A DNA stretch of 64,000 nucleotides from contig NZ_KE386496.1 in NCBI RefSeq assembly GCF_000427445.1, positions 2,274,506-2,338,505 on the forward strand, given 5' to 3'. The position numbers and the translations under genes are program-made. Under the pieces are notes generated by a model. It was not told the DNA's origin. It did not search any database and saw nothing but the letters and a program-made list of their open reading frames with translations. This DNA is from Methylocapsa acidiphila B2. GTDB taxonomy: Bacteria; Pseudomonadota; Alphaproteobacteria; Rhizobiales; Beijerinckiaceae. Of the stretch, positions 46,350-54,162 are shown piece by piece; within the stretch, counting starts at the first letter, position 1, and each line of letters opens with the position of its first letter.

Positions 46350-47552
46350 TCACGCCGGCCGCGCTTTCGCCTTCTCCATCATTTCGACGAAACGGCGAAA
46401 CAGATAATGGCTGTCGCGCGGGCCGGGCGAGGCCTCCGGATGGTGCTGCACCGAGAAGGCCGGACGATCGGTCAGCTCCAGCCCGCAGTTCGAACCGTCG
46501 AAGAGAGAACGATGCGTCTCGCGCGCATTGGCCGGCAGGCTCGCCGGATCGACGGCGAAACCGTGATTCATCGACACGATCTCGACCTTGCCGGTGGTGA
46601 AGTCCTTCACGGGATGATTGGCGCCGTGATGGCCTTGGCGCATCTTCTTGGTTTTGGCGCCGATCGCGAGGCCGAGCATCTGATGGCCGAGGCAGATGCC
46701 GAAAGTCGGAATCTTGCTCTCGAGAAGGGTCCTAATGACCGGAACCGCATATTTGCCCGTCTCCGCCGGATCGCCGGGCCCATTGGAGAGAAAGACCCCA
46801 TCCGGCCGGAGGCCCTCGATCGCCTCGGCCGAGGTCGTCGCCGGCACGACCGTCACCTCGCAGCCGGCGTCGGCCAGAAGGCGCAGGATGTTGCGCTTGA
46901 CCCCATAATCGATGGCGACGACCTTGAACTTGCCCGCGCCCGCCGCGCGATAGCCGTGATCCGGAGTCCAGGCCGCCTCTGTCCAGCCATAGCGTTCCGG
47001 CGCCGTGACGCCGGGGACGAGATCCATGCCCTCGAGCCCCGGCCATTGGCGCGCCTTCGCGCGCAGGCGCTCGATGTCGAAGACGCCGTCGGGAGAATGA
47101 GCGATCACGGCGTTCGGCATGCCATTGTCGCGGATGTAGGTCGTGAGCGCGCGCGTATCGAGCCCATAAAGGCCGATGATTCCGCGCGCCTTCAGCCAGG
47201 CGCCGAGCGACTGAGTCGCACGGTGATTGGACGGCTCGGTGATCGGGGCGTAAAAGATCGCGCCGCGCACGCCCTCGGGCGCCGCAAGATTGCTCGTCTC
47301 GACATCCTCGTCATTGACGCCGACATTGCCGATATGGGGAAAAGTGAAGGTGACGATCTGTCCCGCATAGGACGGATCGGTGAGAATCTCCTGGTAGCCC
47401 GTCATGGCCGTGTTGAAGCAGACCTCGCCAACGGCCTCGCCGACCGCGCCCTGCCCGAAGCCTTCATGGACAAGGCCATTGGCCAAGACGAGAAGCGCCG
47501 TCGCGCGGGGCTTTCGCCAAAATCCAGAGGCCTGATCTTGATCCTGCGTCAT
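46350..47552 (-). CDS. carA: Carbamoyl-phosphate synthase small subunit
   Basis: 400 residues. The N-terminal CarA-specific domain starts LLVLANGLVHEGFGQGAVGEAVGEVCFNTAMTGYQEILTDPSYAGQIV. The C-terminal class-I glutaminase has FLSNGPGDPAET, TFGICLGHQMLGLAIGAKT with the catalytic Cys, and VQHHPEASPGPRD with the His/Glu. It supplies ammonia to CarB for arginine and pyrimidine synthesis. carB is not in the window. A perfect 12-bp hairpin of the dispersed repeat class lies about 100 bp upstream of the start. Confidence 0.97.
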   Translation of the reverse strand: MTQDQDQASGFWRKPRATALLVLANGLVHEGFGQGAVGEAVGEVCFNTAMTGYQEILTDPSYAGQIVTFTFPHIGNVGVNDEDVETSNLAAPEGVRGAIFYAPITEPSNHRATQSLGAWLKARGIIGLYGLDTRALTTYIRDNGMPNAVIAHSPDGVFDIERLRAKARQWPGLEGMDLVPGVTAPERYGWTEAAWTPDHGYRAAGAGKFKVVAIDYGVKRNILRLLADAGCEVTVVPATTSAEAIEGLRPDGVFLSNGPGDPAETGKYAVPVIRTLLESKIPTFGICLGHQMLGLAIGAKTKKMRQGHHGANHPVKDFTTGKVEIVSMNHGFAVDPASLPANARETHRSLFDGSNCGLELTDRPAFSVQHHPEASPGPRDSHYLFRRFVEMMEKAKARPA

Positions 47553-47651
47553 GCTCTGTTTACACCCATGCGCTTCGCGCCGCTTCGACGCGGAGGCGAC
47601 GCGAAGCGAACGGCGAGCCGGAACCGGCTTTCGTGATTTTCGAGCGCGTCC

Positions 47652-47680
47652 CTTTCGATCGGAATGAATCCGATCGAAAG
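47652..47680. repeat. Palindromic repeat between carA and the YqeY-like gene
   Basis: Perfect 12-bp arms CTTTCGATCGGA (47652-47663) and TCCGATCGAAAG (47669-47680) with an ATGAA loop, preceded by CGAGCGCGTCC. The GCGCG(T)TCC plus hairpin design is that of the dispersed family. It lies between divergent genes and could affect either promoter. Confidence 0.6.
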
Positions 47681-47792
47681 CGCCAGCTCAAGGAAATTTC
47701 GGGGTCTAGGACGCCCGGAACCTAGGCGCAGCGGCCAAATACGTCAATTCGCGCCCTCGTCCCGGCGCCCTACGCGGACATCAGGAGATCCC

Positions 47793-48242
47793 ATGCGCGA
47801 ACAATTCACAAGCGAACTCAAGACGGCGATGAAGGCCGGCGACAAGCGCCGCGTCGAGACGATCCGCATGATCACGGCCGCGCTGAAGGATAAAGACATC
47901 GAGGCGCGCGGGCAGGAAAAATCCGTCTCGAACGACGACATCCTCGCGCTGCTGCAAAAAATGGTGAAGAGCCGTAAAGAATCCAAGGAGATCTATGAGA
48001 AAGCCGGCCGCGCCGACCTCGCGACGCAGGAAGGCGAGGAAATCGCCATTATCGAGAGCTTCCTGCCGCAGCCTTTGAGCGAGGCTGAGGTCGAGGCGGC
48101 GATCGCCGCCGCCATCGCGGAGGCCGGCGCCGCGTCGATCAAGGACATGGGCAAGGTGGTCGCGGCGCTCAAAAGCAAATATGCCGGGAGGGTGGATTTC
48201 GGCAAGGCGAGCGCGCTGGTCAAAGCCAAGCTCGGCGGGTGA
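47793..48242 (+). CDS. GatB/YqeY domain protein
   Basis: 149 residues from the ATG at 47793, preceded by AGGAGATC. An all-helical YqeY fold: MREQFTSELKTAMKAGDKRRVETIRMITAALKDKDIEARGQEK, then FLPQPLSEAEVEAAIAAAIAEAGAASIKDMGKVVAALKSKYAGRVDFGKASALVKAKL. The same domain forms the tail of GatB, the tRNA-dependent amidotransferase, where it binds tRNA; free-standing members probably bind tRNA too, but their role is unproven. It lies divergent to carA, a frequent neighbour in Hyphomicrobiales. Confidence 0.93.
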   Translation: MREQFTSELKTAMKAGDKRRVETIRMITAALKDKDIEARGQEKSVSNDDILALLQKMVKSRKESKEIYEKAGRADLATQEGEEIAIIESFLPQPLSEAEVEAAIAAAIAEAGAASIKDMGKVVAALKSKYAGRVDFGKASALVKAKLGG

Positions 48243-48299
48243 CCTTTTAATCCCAAAGCGCCTCGGATCTCGCGCGGAATTGTTTGTCGCGCGGCCCGC

Positions 48300-49166
48300 C
48301 TATTTCAGGCTGGCCCCAGCCTCGTTCAAAAAAATCTCCAGTTCCTCCTTCGCCATATGGAGGACATTGGCCTCGGCCGGAAAGCTCTTTGTCCGGATGT
48401 CCGACACATAGGCTTTCGCCGCCTCCTGCATGGCCAAACCGACCTCCTGATAGCGGCGGTTATGTCGGTAATTGGCCGGGGTGAAGCCGAGCACGTCGCA
48501 AATGACGAGGACCTGGCCATCGGTCCTCCGCCCGGCGCCTATGCCGATGGTCGGAGCTTTCACGGCGCGCGTGACCTCAGCCGCGACCTCTTCCGGGATG
48601 AGTTCGAGGACGAGCAACGCCATGCCCGCGTCGTCGAGCCCGATTGCGTTCTGCACGAGCTTAGCGGCCTCCTGCGCCGAGCGCCCCTTGAAACGCTTTT
48701 CGGCATGATGCTGGGGCTCGAGCCCGAGATGGCAGCAGACCTCGATCGAGGCCGAGGCCAAGGCTTCGACAAGCTCTGGCCGGAAGCCCTCGAATTTCAC
48801 AATGTCGGCGCCAGCGTCGACGAGGCGGCGCGCATTCTCGACCGCGGCGCCCGGCGTTTCATAGGTCTGATAGGGAAGATCGGCGATAATCGCGGCGTTC
48901 GGCGCGCCGCGCCGCACCGCGCCGACATGATGTGCGATTTCGGCGAGCGTCACGTCTGTTTCGCTGGCGTAGCCGAGCATGTTCGCGCCGACGCTGTCGC
49001 CGACGAGGAGAATGTCGACGCCGGCCTCCGTCTCCGCTTTGGCGGTCGGCGCATCATAGGCTGTCAGGACCGAGATCGGCCGGCCCTGCCGCTTCATCTC
49101 AAAAAATCGGTCGGTCTTGCGCATCGGCTTCGGATCGGCCTCCAGCCCGTTTGGCTTCGACACCAT
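48300..49166 (-). CDS. panB: 3-methyl-2-oxobutanoate hydroxymethyltransferase
   Basis: 288 residues. The TIM barrel of ketopantoate hydroxymethyltransferase shows ISVLTAYDAPTAKAETEAGVDILLVGDSVGANMLGY, with the Mg-binding Asp, then VKFEG, HLGLEPQHH and APTIGIGAGRRTDGQVLVICDVLG. It makes ketopantoate for pantothenate and CoA synthesis. Either the ATG at 49166 or the one at 49124 (MRKTDRFFEMK) could be the start; neither has a clear ribosome site. The first overlaps a perfect inverted repeat (separate entry). panC is not adjacent. Confidence 0.95.
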   Translation of the reverse strand: MVSKPNGLEADPKPMRKTDRFFEMKRQGRPISVLTAYDAPTAKAETEAGVDILLVGDSVGANMLGYASETDVTLAEIAHHVGAVRRGAPNAAIIADLPYQTYETPGAAVENARRLVDAGADIVKFEGFRPELVEALASASIEVCCHLGLEPQHHAEKRFKGRSAQEAAKLVQNAIGLDDAGMALLVLELIPEEVAAEVTRAVKAPTIGIGAGRRTDGQVLVICDVLGFTPANYRHNRRYQEVGLAMQEAAKAYVSDIRTKSFPAEANVLHMAKEELEIFLNEAGASLK

Positions 49167-49197
49167 GATATTGGGGCTGCCGGGTCCAATATCATGG
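49163..49197 (-). promoter_or_regulatory. 12-bp perfect inverted repeat covering the panB start codon
   Basis: CCATGATATTGG (49163-49174) and CCAATATCATGG (49186-49197) are perfect complements separated by 11 bases. The lower arm includes the panB ATG (49166-49164). In the mRNA the hairpin would bury the start codon; in DNA it could be an operator. The other arm carries a second, out-of-frame ATG. Confidence 0.65.
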
Positions 49198-49256
49198 GGA
49201 TTGATCCCGCTCCATGAGAGCGCGGTCTGGAAAAGTTGCTAACCCCGCGCTTGGCC

Positions 49257-49772
49257 TCAGCGCAGCGGCGCGCCTCGGGCGTTGAGCTGATCCGCCAAAT
49301 AGCTCAGAGCCTTGGCGCGCTTTCGGTAAAAGGTGTGCGGAGCCCATTTCTTTTCGGCGCACAAGGCCTTCACCGAGCGTCCACGCGCCGCCCGCATCGC
49401 CCAAAAGGTCGTCACCAGAGCCATCCCGGAATCCACGTCGCGCAATTCGCGCAGCCAATCGAGCGCGGCCTCCATTTGCGTGATCTCGACGCTGGTCGGG
49501 CGGATAAGCGCGCGATTGGCGATCCGATGACGCTCCTTGCGCTCGCTTTCGTCGAGTTCGGCCTGAGCCAGGAGGTCCTCCCATTCGACGGCGCAGCGCG
49601 GCCAATGCCCGCCGGGCTCGCGCGGCCCGCGTGGGCGCGGCAGGCGGTCGAGCGTCACGAAAGCCTTCACGAGCCGCTTTGCGACCTGATCCGGGTCCCA
49701 GCGGGAAGGCGTGGCGTCGCCCTCGAAGGAGTCGAAGCCTTGATCTATGTTTATGTTTTGTTCTTGCGACAC
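49257..49772 (-). CDS. DUF6362-like phage-type regulatory protein
   Basis: 171 residues. WDPDQVAKRLVKAFVTLDRLP, then EITQMEAALDWLRELRDVDSGMALVTTFWAMRAARGRSVKALCAEKKWAPHTFYRKRAKALSYLADQLN has the layout of DUF6362 proteins. In these, a 'W-L' helix precedes a C-terminal helix-turn-helix (GRSVKALCAEKKWAPHTFYRKRAKAL). Such genes occur in alphaproteobacterial prophage-like regions. It starts 2 bases after the next gene upstream and should share its promoter, which lies beside two repressor operators. The family call is by pattern recall. Confidence 0.65.
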   Translation of the reverse strand: MSQEQNINIDQGFDSFEGDATPSRWDPDQVAKRLVKAFVTLDRLPRPRGPREPGGHWPRCAVEWEDLLAQAELDESERKERHRIANRALIRPTSVEITQMEAALDWLRELRDVDSGMALVTTFWAMRAARGRSVKALCAEKKWAPHTFYRKRAKALSYLADQLNARGAPLR

Positions 49773-49774
49773 GC

Positions 49775-50131
49775 TCAGGCTCCGTCGTCGAGAATATTGT
49801 CGAGCAAGGAAGGATCGGCGGCGACGACCAAAAGCAGCAGCCGGATCATGGATTCGCGCGTGAGGCTGCGCTTGGCCGCCGCGGCGTCATAGAGGCTCGC
49901 GGCCTCCGGCGGCAGGCGCAGGGCGACGGCGGCCGCGGCGGCGCGAAAGGCGAGGCCGAAACGCTGCGCCTGGCGATGGACATTATTGGGCGTCGAGTCG
50001 ATCAGCGGATCCTCGGCGATGCGCTTTGCGTCCCAGCCGAGGCCCAGAAGAAAACCGAGTCGAGCGATGCGCTCCCCGGTCCAGCGCGCCTTTCGGATTT
50101 CGGTGCGAACAGTCACGGCCATGCACTCCAT
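49775..50131 (-). CDS. GcrA-like small DNA-binding protein
   Basis: 118 residues. ARWTGERIARLGFLLGLGWDAKRIAEDPLIDSTPNNVHRQAQRFGLAFR resembles the N-terminal helix-turn-helix of GcrA-type proteins (W-x-E-R-x-x-x-L ... G-x-S/D-A-x-x-I-A ... N-x-V). The rest is Ala/Leu-rich helix (SLTRESMIRLLLLVVAADPSLLDNIL). It is the first gene of a leftward pair with the DUF6362-like gene. Its promoter region holds two operators of the adjacent repressor, so it is probably under that repressor's control. Confidence 0.6.
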   Translation of the reverse strand: MECMAVTVRTEIRKARWTGERIARLGFLLGLGWDAKRIAEDPLIDSTPNNVHRQAQRFGLAFRAAAAAVALRLPPEAASLYDAAAAKRSLTRESMIRLLLLVVAADPSLLDNILDDGA

Positions 50132-50196
50132 TTTTCCTTGTGCTCTTTCCTTTTGGCGGAGCCTGAAGCCAAGCTTGGGCTCGCAAGAAAAGAAGT

Positions 50197-50212
50197 ACGG
50201 TAGCTCTACCGT
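50197..50212. promoter_or_regulatory. Operator O1 (ACGGTA-N4-TACCGT)
   Basis: A 16-bp palindrome with arms ACGGTA and TACCGT around GCTC. It is the first of five sites of the type GGTA-N4-TACC flanking the S24 repressor gene, and lies upstream of the leftward GcrA-like gene. Confidence 0.75.
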
Positions 50213-50219
50213 TCTGTCA

Positions 50220-50233
50220 AGGTAATTTTACCT
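50220..50233. promoter_or_regulatory. Operator O2 (AGGTAA-N2-TTACCT)
   Basis: A perfect 14-bp palindrome, AGGTAATTTTACCT, in the divergent promoter region between the GcrA-like gene and the repressor gene. A different short inverted repeat, CCTGG/CCAGG (50231-50246), overlaps its end. Confidence 0.78.
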
Positions 50234-50253
50234 GGTGCATTCCAGGCCATGTA

Positions 50254-50267
50254 CGGTTATTCTACCG
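50254..50267. promoter_or_regulatory. Operator O3 at the repressor start
   Basis: CGGTTATTCTACCG, matching the GGTA-N4-TACC pattern with one mismatch (GGTT). It ends two bases before the ATG at 50270, so repressor bound here would block its own expression. It also argues that translation begins at 50270, not at the ATG at 50249 that lies just before the operator. Confidence 0.7.
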
Positions 50268-50269
50268 CT

Positions 50270-50905
50270 ATGGATCTCGAAGACGTTCTCGCCCGAATCG
50301 AAAGCCGGCTCGCCGCGCTGGGCCTTTCCGCTCATGCCGCGTCGATCGCCGCGAAAAAGCCGGACGCCATCCGCAACCTGAAGCGCGCAGTCAAGAACGG
50401 CGAGCGCCGCGGCGTGACGACCGAAACCTTGACCGCACTGGCGCCGGTCCTGAAAACGACCGCCGCCTGGCTTCTCGAAGGCGTCGGCGAGCCGACGCCG
50501 GGCAATCGCGTCCGCGTCGTCGGACGCATTGGCGCGGGAGCCGAGATTCAGCCCGAATTCGAGCAGATTCCGCCCGAGGGACTCTATGAAATCGAGGTGC
50601 CGTTTCCGATAGATAAGGATGCGATCGCCTTCCTGGTCGAGGGCGACAGCATGTGGCCGCGCTACGATCCCGGCGACGTCATCATCTGCTGGCGTCAGGG
50701 GGCCAACGCCGAGGAGGTCGTTGGCTGGGAGGCGGCGGTGCGGACGGCGGACGGCAAGCGCTACTTGAAGCGCATTCAGCGCGGCTCGTCGCCGGGAACC
50801 TTCGATCTCGAAAGCCATAACGCCGCGCCGATCCGCAGCGTGCGTCTCGAATGGGCCGCGGAGATCCAGGGTGTCGTGCGATCCGGTCAATGGCGCCGGA
50901 GGTAA
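50270..50905 (+). CDS. Phage-type S24 (CI/LexA-like) repressor
   Basis: 211 residues from the ATG at 50270. The N-terminal helix-turn-helix region (VLARIESRLAALGLSAHAASIAAKKPDAIRNLKRAVKNGER) is divergent, followed by LKTTAAWLLEGVGEP, as in prophage regulators. The C-terminal S24 peptidase domain has the candidate Ala-Gly cleavage site in VGRIGAGAEIQ, the catalytic Ser in FLVEGDSMWPRYDPGD, and the Lys in GKRYLKRIQ. It should self-cleave when stimulated by RecA filaments, linking derepression to DNA damage. Matching operators lie on both sides of the gene. No phage structural genes are near. Confidence 0.88.
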   Translation: MDLEDVLARIESRLAALGLSAHAASIAAKKPDAIRNLKRAVKNGERRGVTTETLTALAPVLKTTAAWLLEGVGEPTPGNRVRVVGRIGAGAEIQPEFEQIPPEGLYEIEVPFPIDKDAIAFLVEGDSMWPRYDPGDVIICWRQGANAEEVVGWEAAVRTADGKRYLKRIQRGSSPGTFDLESHNAAPIRSVRLEWAAEIQGVVRSGQWRRR

Positions 50906-50930
50906 GATGCCGCTTCGATCGGCCCTTATT

Positions 50931-50944
50931 CGGTAATAATACCT
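50931..50944. promoter_or_regulatory. Operator O4 (CGGTA-N4-TACCT)
   Basis: CGGTAATAATACCT, the GGTA-N4-TACC pattern again, 20 bp before O5 (start to start, about two helical turns) and upstream of the small gene at 50996. Confidence 0.75.
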
Positions 50945-50950
50945 TGTTAC

Positions 50951-50964
50951 AGGTAAGTATACCT
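50951..50964. promoter_or_regulatory. Operator O5 (AGGTA-N4-TACCT)
   Basis: AGGTAAGTATACCT, a GGTA-N4-TACC site on the same face of the helix as O4. Together they should control the rightward gene that begins at 50996. Confidence 0.77.
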
Positions 50965-50970
50965 AATAGC

Positions 50971-50990
50971 GTCTCCAGCTTACCGGAGAC
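50971..50990 (+). promoter_or_regulatory. Hairpin enclosing the ribosome site of the 50996 gene
   Basis: GTCTCC (50971-50976) pairs with GGAGAC (50985-50990). GGAG is the only ribosome-binding sequence ahead of the ATG at 50996, so the hairpin could reduce translation of the small gene. Confidence 0.5.
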
Positions 50991-50995
50991 GCTCG

Positions 50996-51376
50996 ATGCC
51001 GAATCCATCATCCGATTTCGAAAGCGCTCTGCAGGCTCAAGCGCGCCGCACCGCGGCGCGAATGGTCAAGAGTCGCGCCAGAGCCTATTTGCGTCGCCCT
51101 ATCGCCCTGGACAGTCTTTCGCCGGGCCTCGCCAGCGCAGGGCCGAAAGCGACCATCGCGGCGGCAATTCATCTGCTGGAAAAAGAGAAGCATAGGCCGC
51201 GGCGCTGGTGGGGCTTCGGCGGCGAGACGCCGACGCTCAATGCGCGCGCGGCGCTTTTGCTCGGTCGGGCTTTGAGGCGCGCGCAACGCCACGAAGCCCA
51301 AGGCCCGTCCGCGCAGGTTGAAGGAAGCGCGGCTCAGCCGAACTTGAACAGGACGCCGAAGCCGCCGCGCGGATAA
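50996..51376 (+). CDS. Small basic protein under repressor control
   Basis: 126 residues, rich in Arg and Ala. [42 protein letters not shown] is the most structured part, with a WWGFGG motif followed by a helix. I recognise no family. Operators O4 and O5 lie just upstream and the ribosome site is folded in a hairpin, so the gene is most likely induced when the S24 repressor is inactivated. Its last 43 bases overlap the end of fixX on the other strand. A DNA-damage-induced effector is a possibility only. Confidence 0.55.
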   Translation: MPNPSSDFESALQAQARRTAARMVKSRARAYLRRPIALDSLSPGLASAGPKATIAAAIHLLEKEKHRPRRWWGFGGETPTLNARAALLLGRALRRAQRHEAQGPSAQVEGSAAQPNLNRTPKPPRG

Positions 51377-51630
51377 TTCCAGGTGATGTCGCCCGCCGGT
51401 TCGGCGACGACGCGGCAGGTGCCGCATTCGACGCATCCGTCGGTCGAGATCTCGACCTGACCCGAATCCGTTTGCGAATAGCATCCGGCCGGGCAAATGC
51501 GGGTCAAGGACAAAAGCCGCTGCGAGGGAACCGTATGCGGCGTCACCGTGATATGGGGGCGCCCGGCGTCCACGAGATAGCGGTTCTGAAAGAGCTTGTC
51601 CTCGACGCGGACCATGGTTTCAACACTCAT
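51334..51630 (-). CDS. fixX: Ferredoxin-like protein FixX
   Basis: 98 residues from the ATG at 51630. RICPAGCYS and [16 protein letters not shown] give five cysteines (C46, C50, C66, C69, C72), the [4Fe-4S] pattern of Fix[19 protein letters not shown] is the family C-terminus. FixX accepts electrons from FixC in the electron-bifurcating FixABCX complex that supplies nitrogenase with low-potential electrons. It is the last gene of fixABCX, 84 bp after fixC. Confidence 0.96.
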   Translation of the reverse strand: MSVETMVRVEDKLFQNRYLVDAGRPHITVTPHTVPSQRLLSLTRICPAGCYSQTDSGQVEISTDGCVECGTCRVVAEPAGDITWNYPRGGFGVLFKFG

Positions 51631-51714
51631 CGCTCGCTCCTTGCTCGACACGCCGTGAGCGGCGCGGCCGTGACATAATCAGCTGTCGGCTTGCCGCCAC
51701 GAAATCGTCATTCT

Positions 51715-53016
51715 TCAACGCCAAGCACGGGCCATGCCAAGCACGTCCCCGATAAGGCCCTTAAGCCGACGGGTCTGGAAGAAGGATTTGACGATCGCAT
51801 TTTCCTTCGACTTCTTGTCGAGCCCGTCGACCCTGAACCAGGTTTGAGCGGCCTTGGACAGAAGCTGGGGATAGGTCGTGAACAAGTGCTTGTTATGCAG
51901 CGTGCCCGGAAGGTTCTTGTATTTCTTCAGATCCTTCATGACGAATGAATCGTCGAGCCGCGCCTTGTAGCTCGCCAGATTGGCCGCCGTCGGCGGCGCG
52001 TGGCGCGATTTCAGATCGGCGATCGTCTCGGCGGCGAGGCGGCCGGTCGTCATCGCGAGATTGGAGCCTTCACGATGCACGGCGTTCACGAACTGGCCCG
52101 CGTCGCCGACAATGAGCCAGCCGTCGCCGAAGAGCTGCGGGATCGCCTTATAGCCGCCCTCGGGAATCATATGGGCGGCGTATTCCTTGACCTCCGAGCC
52201 GGCGAGCAGCGGCTTGATCGAAGGATGCGCCTTGAAGGACTCGAGCAGGCCATAGGGCGTCTGGCCCTGATCGGCGAAGTCCGAAATGAGGCAGCCTATG
52301 CCGATCGAGATGCTTTCCTTGTTGGTGTAAAGGAAGCCGGTGCCGGTCATGCCTTTGGTGATCGTGCCGGCGGCCTCAATGACCACGCCTTCGTCGCCTT
52401 GCAGGTTGAAGCGCGCCTCGATCGTCTCCCGCGGCAGGAAGTGCATTTCCTTGACGGCGAGGGCCACCGTGTCCGGCGGCGGCACCGCCCGAAGGCCCGC
52501 GCGCGCGCCAACGAGGCCGCTCACGCCCTCGGCCAGGACCACGACGTCGGCATAGATCGGATCCCCGTCGCGGTCGGTCCGCACGCCGATCACCTTGCCG
52601 TCGGCGTCGCGAATGAGCTCGACGACTGTGGTCTCGCAGAGCAACAGCGCGCCCGCCTGCACGACGCGGCGGGAGAACCATTTATCGAACTGCGCCCGAA
52701 TGATCGTGTAGCGGTTCGGCCGGTCCTCGTTGAAATCCTCCGAGCGATAATGCGCGCCGCAAAAGGAACGGTCGTCCATCATCCAAATGCGCTGCTCGAT
52801 GATGTGGCGTTCGAGCGGCGCATCCTCGCGAAAGTCGCCAACAAGGCCTTCGAGCGCGTCGGCGTAGAGAATCGCACCCTGCACATTCTTCGAGCCCGGA
52901 TACTCCCCGCGCTCGAGTTGGAGAACCTTCAGGCCGCGCGTCGCCAAGCTGAAGGCGCACGCATTGCCCGAAGGGCCGGCGCCGACGACGATCGCATCGA
53001 ATTTCTCTTGCGCCAT
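51715..53016 (-). CDS. fixC: FixC flavoprotein (ETF-quinone oxidoreductase-like)
   Basis: 433 residues. The N-terminal FAD fold [36 protein letters not shown] is followed by [11 protein letters not shown] and the ETF-QO-like FAD contact [27 protein letters not shown]. FixC passes the high-potential electrons to quinone and, with FixX, the low-potential ones to ferredoxin. It lies 11 bp after fixB. Length matches the family. Confidence 0.97.
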   Translation of the reverse strand: MAQEKFDAIVVGAGPSGNACAFSLATRGLKVLQLERGEYPGSKNVQGAILYADALEGLVGDFREDAPLERHIIEQRIWMMDDRSFCGAHYRSEDFNEDRPNRYTIIRAQFDKWFSRRVVQAGALLLCETTVVELIRDADGKVIGVRTDRDGDPIYADVVVLAEGVSGLVGARAGLRAVPPPDTVALAVKEMHFLPRETIEARFNLQGDEGVVIEAAGTITKGMTGTGFLYTNKESISIGIGCLISDFADQGQTPYGLLESFKAHPSIKPLLAGSEVKEYAAHMIPEGGYKAIPQLFGDGWLIVGDAGQFVNAVHREGSNLAMTTGRLAAETIADLKSRHAPPTAANLASYKARLDDSFVMKDLKKYKNLPGTLHNKHLFTTYPQLLSKAAQTWFRVDGLDKKSKENAIVKSFFQTRRLKGLIGDVLGMARAWR

Positions 53017-53027
53017 GGTGGGCTCCT

Positions 53028-54134
53028 TTATTCTGCCGCGGGCCGCGTGGCGGCGGCTGACAGACGTTTGCGAAACGCTTCGGTCAGGGCTGGAAGCGCC
53101 AATGCGGCGTCGGCGACGATTCCGACATGGGCGAAATCGAAGATCGGGGCGTTCTTATCCGTGTTGATCGCGACGATCAGATCCGCGCCTTCGACGCCGA
53201 CGCGATGCTGGATCGCGCCCGAAATGCCCGCGGCGATATAAAGGCGCGGCCGGATCGTCTTTCCGGTCTGGCCGATCTGGCGATCGGAACTGATCCACCC
53301 CTTTTGCACGAGCGGCCGCGATCCGCCCCATTCGCCGCCGAGCACGTCGGCGAGCTGGCGCACCAGCAGATAATTATCCGCGTTCTGCATCCCGAGGCCG
53401 CCCGCGACGACAATATCCGCATAAGGCAGATTTGCCTTGTCCGTGCTGCCGTCGGGCAGAAACGCCAGGATCTTGGTGATGATGTCGTCCTCGGGCAAGG
53501 AGACGTCGTGGCGGACGATCCGACCGGTGCGGCCCGCCTGATAGAGCGGCATGGGCGCAACGCGCGGACGCATCGTCGCCATTTGCGGCCGGTAGTTCAG
53601 CGTGTAGATCGTGCAGAGAAGCGATCCGCCGAAGGTCGGGCGCGTCGCCGCGAGCGAGCCGTCGGCGTCGACCGCAAGCTCGGTGCAATCGGCGGTGAGG
53701 CCGGTGAGCAGGGTCGTCGCCACAGAACCCGCAAGATCGCGACCGAGATTGGTCGCCCCGAGCAGGAGAATCTCGGGCTGATATTTATGGACGAGCTCGG
53801 TCATCACCGCCGTGTAGGGTTCATTGCGGTAATCGACGAGGGCAGGATTTTCGACAACATAGCAGACGTCGGCGCCATAGGCGAAAGCGTCAGCGACAGA
53901 AGCGTCGGTTCCGCCCGGCGGGCCGAGGACGACCGCGCCGAGATCGACTTTGAGCTGATCCGCCAGCTTGCGGCCTTCGCCGAGAAGCTCCCAAGAGACC
54001 GGATGAACGACCCCGCGCTCGAGCTCAAGCATGACCCACACATGCTTGTAGCTCTTCAAATGCTCCGGCAGCTCCTTCTTCTGATTGGCGCGGCTCTTGG
54101 GTTCCGCAGCTGGAGCTTTCGCCTTCTCGTTCAT
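53028..54134 (-). CDS. fixB: FixB, electron-transfer flavoprotein alpha-like subunit
   Basis: 368 residues. The C-terminal FAD domain has [41 protein letters not shown] and [26 protein letters not shown], the canonical ETF-alpha signature. The N-terminal ETF domain starts near [30 protein letters not shown], after a Lys-rich extension. FixB forms the bifurcating flavoprotein core with FixA. It begins 28 bp after fixA. Confidence 0.97.
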   Translation of the reverse strand: MNEKAKAPAAEPKSRANQKKELPEHLKSYKHVWVMLELERGVVHPVSWELLGEGRKLADQLKVDLGAVVLGPPGGTDASVADAFAYGADVCYVVENPALVDYRNEPYTAVMTELVHKYQPEILLLGATNLGRDLAGSVATTLLTGLTADCTELAVDADGSLAATRPTFGGSLLCTIYTLNYRPQMATMRPRVAPMPLYQAGRTGRIVRHDVSLPEDDIITKILAFLPDGSTDKANLPYADIVVAGGLGMQNADNYLLVRQLADVLGGEWGGSRPLVQKGWISSDRQIGQTGKTIRPRLYIAAGISGAIQHRVGVEGADLIVAINTDKNAPIFDFAHVGIVADAALALPALTEAFRKRLSAAATRPAAE

Positions 54135-54162
54135 AGGAAGCTTCCTTCAATACGAATGCGCA

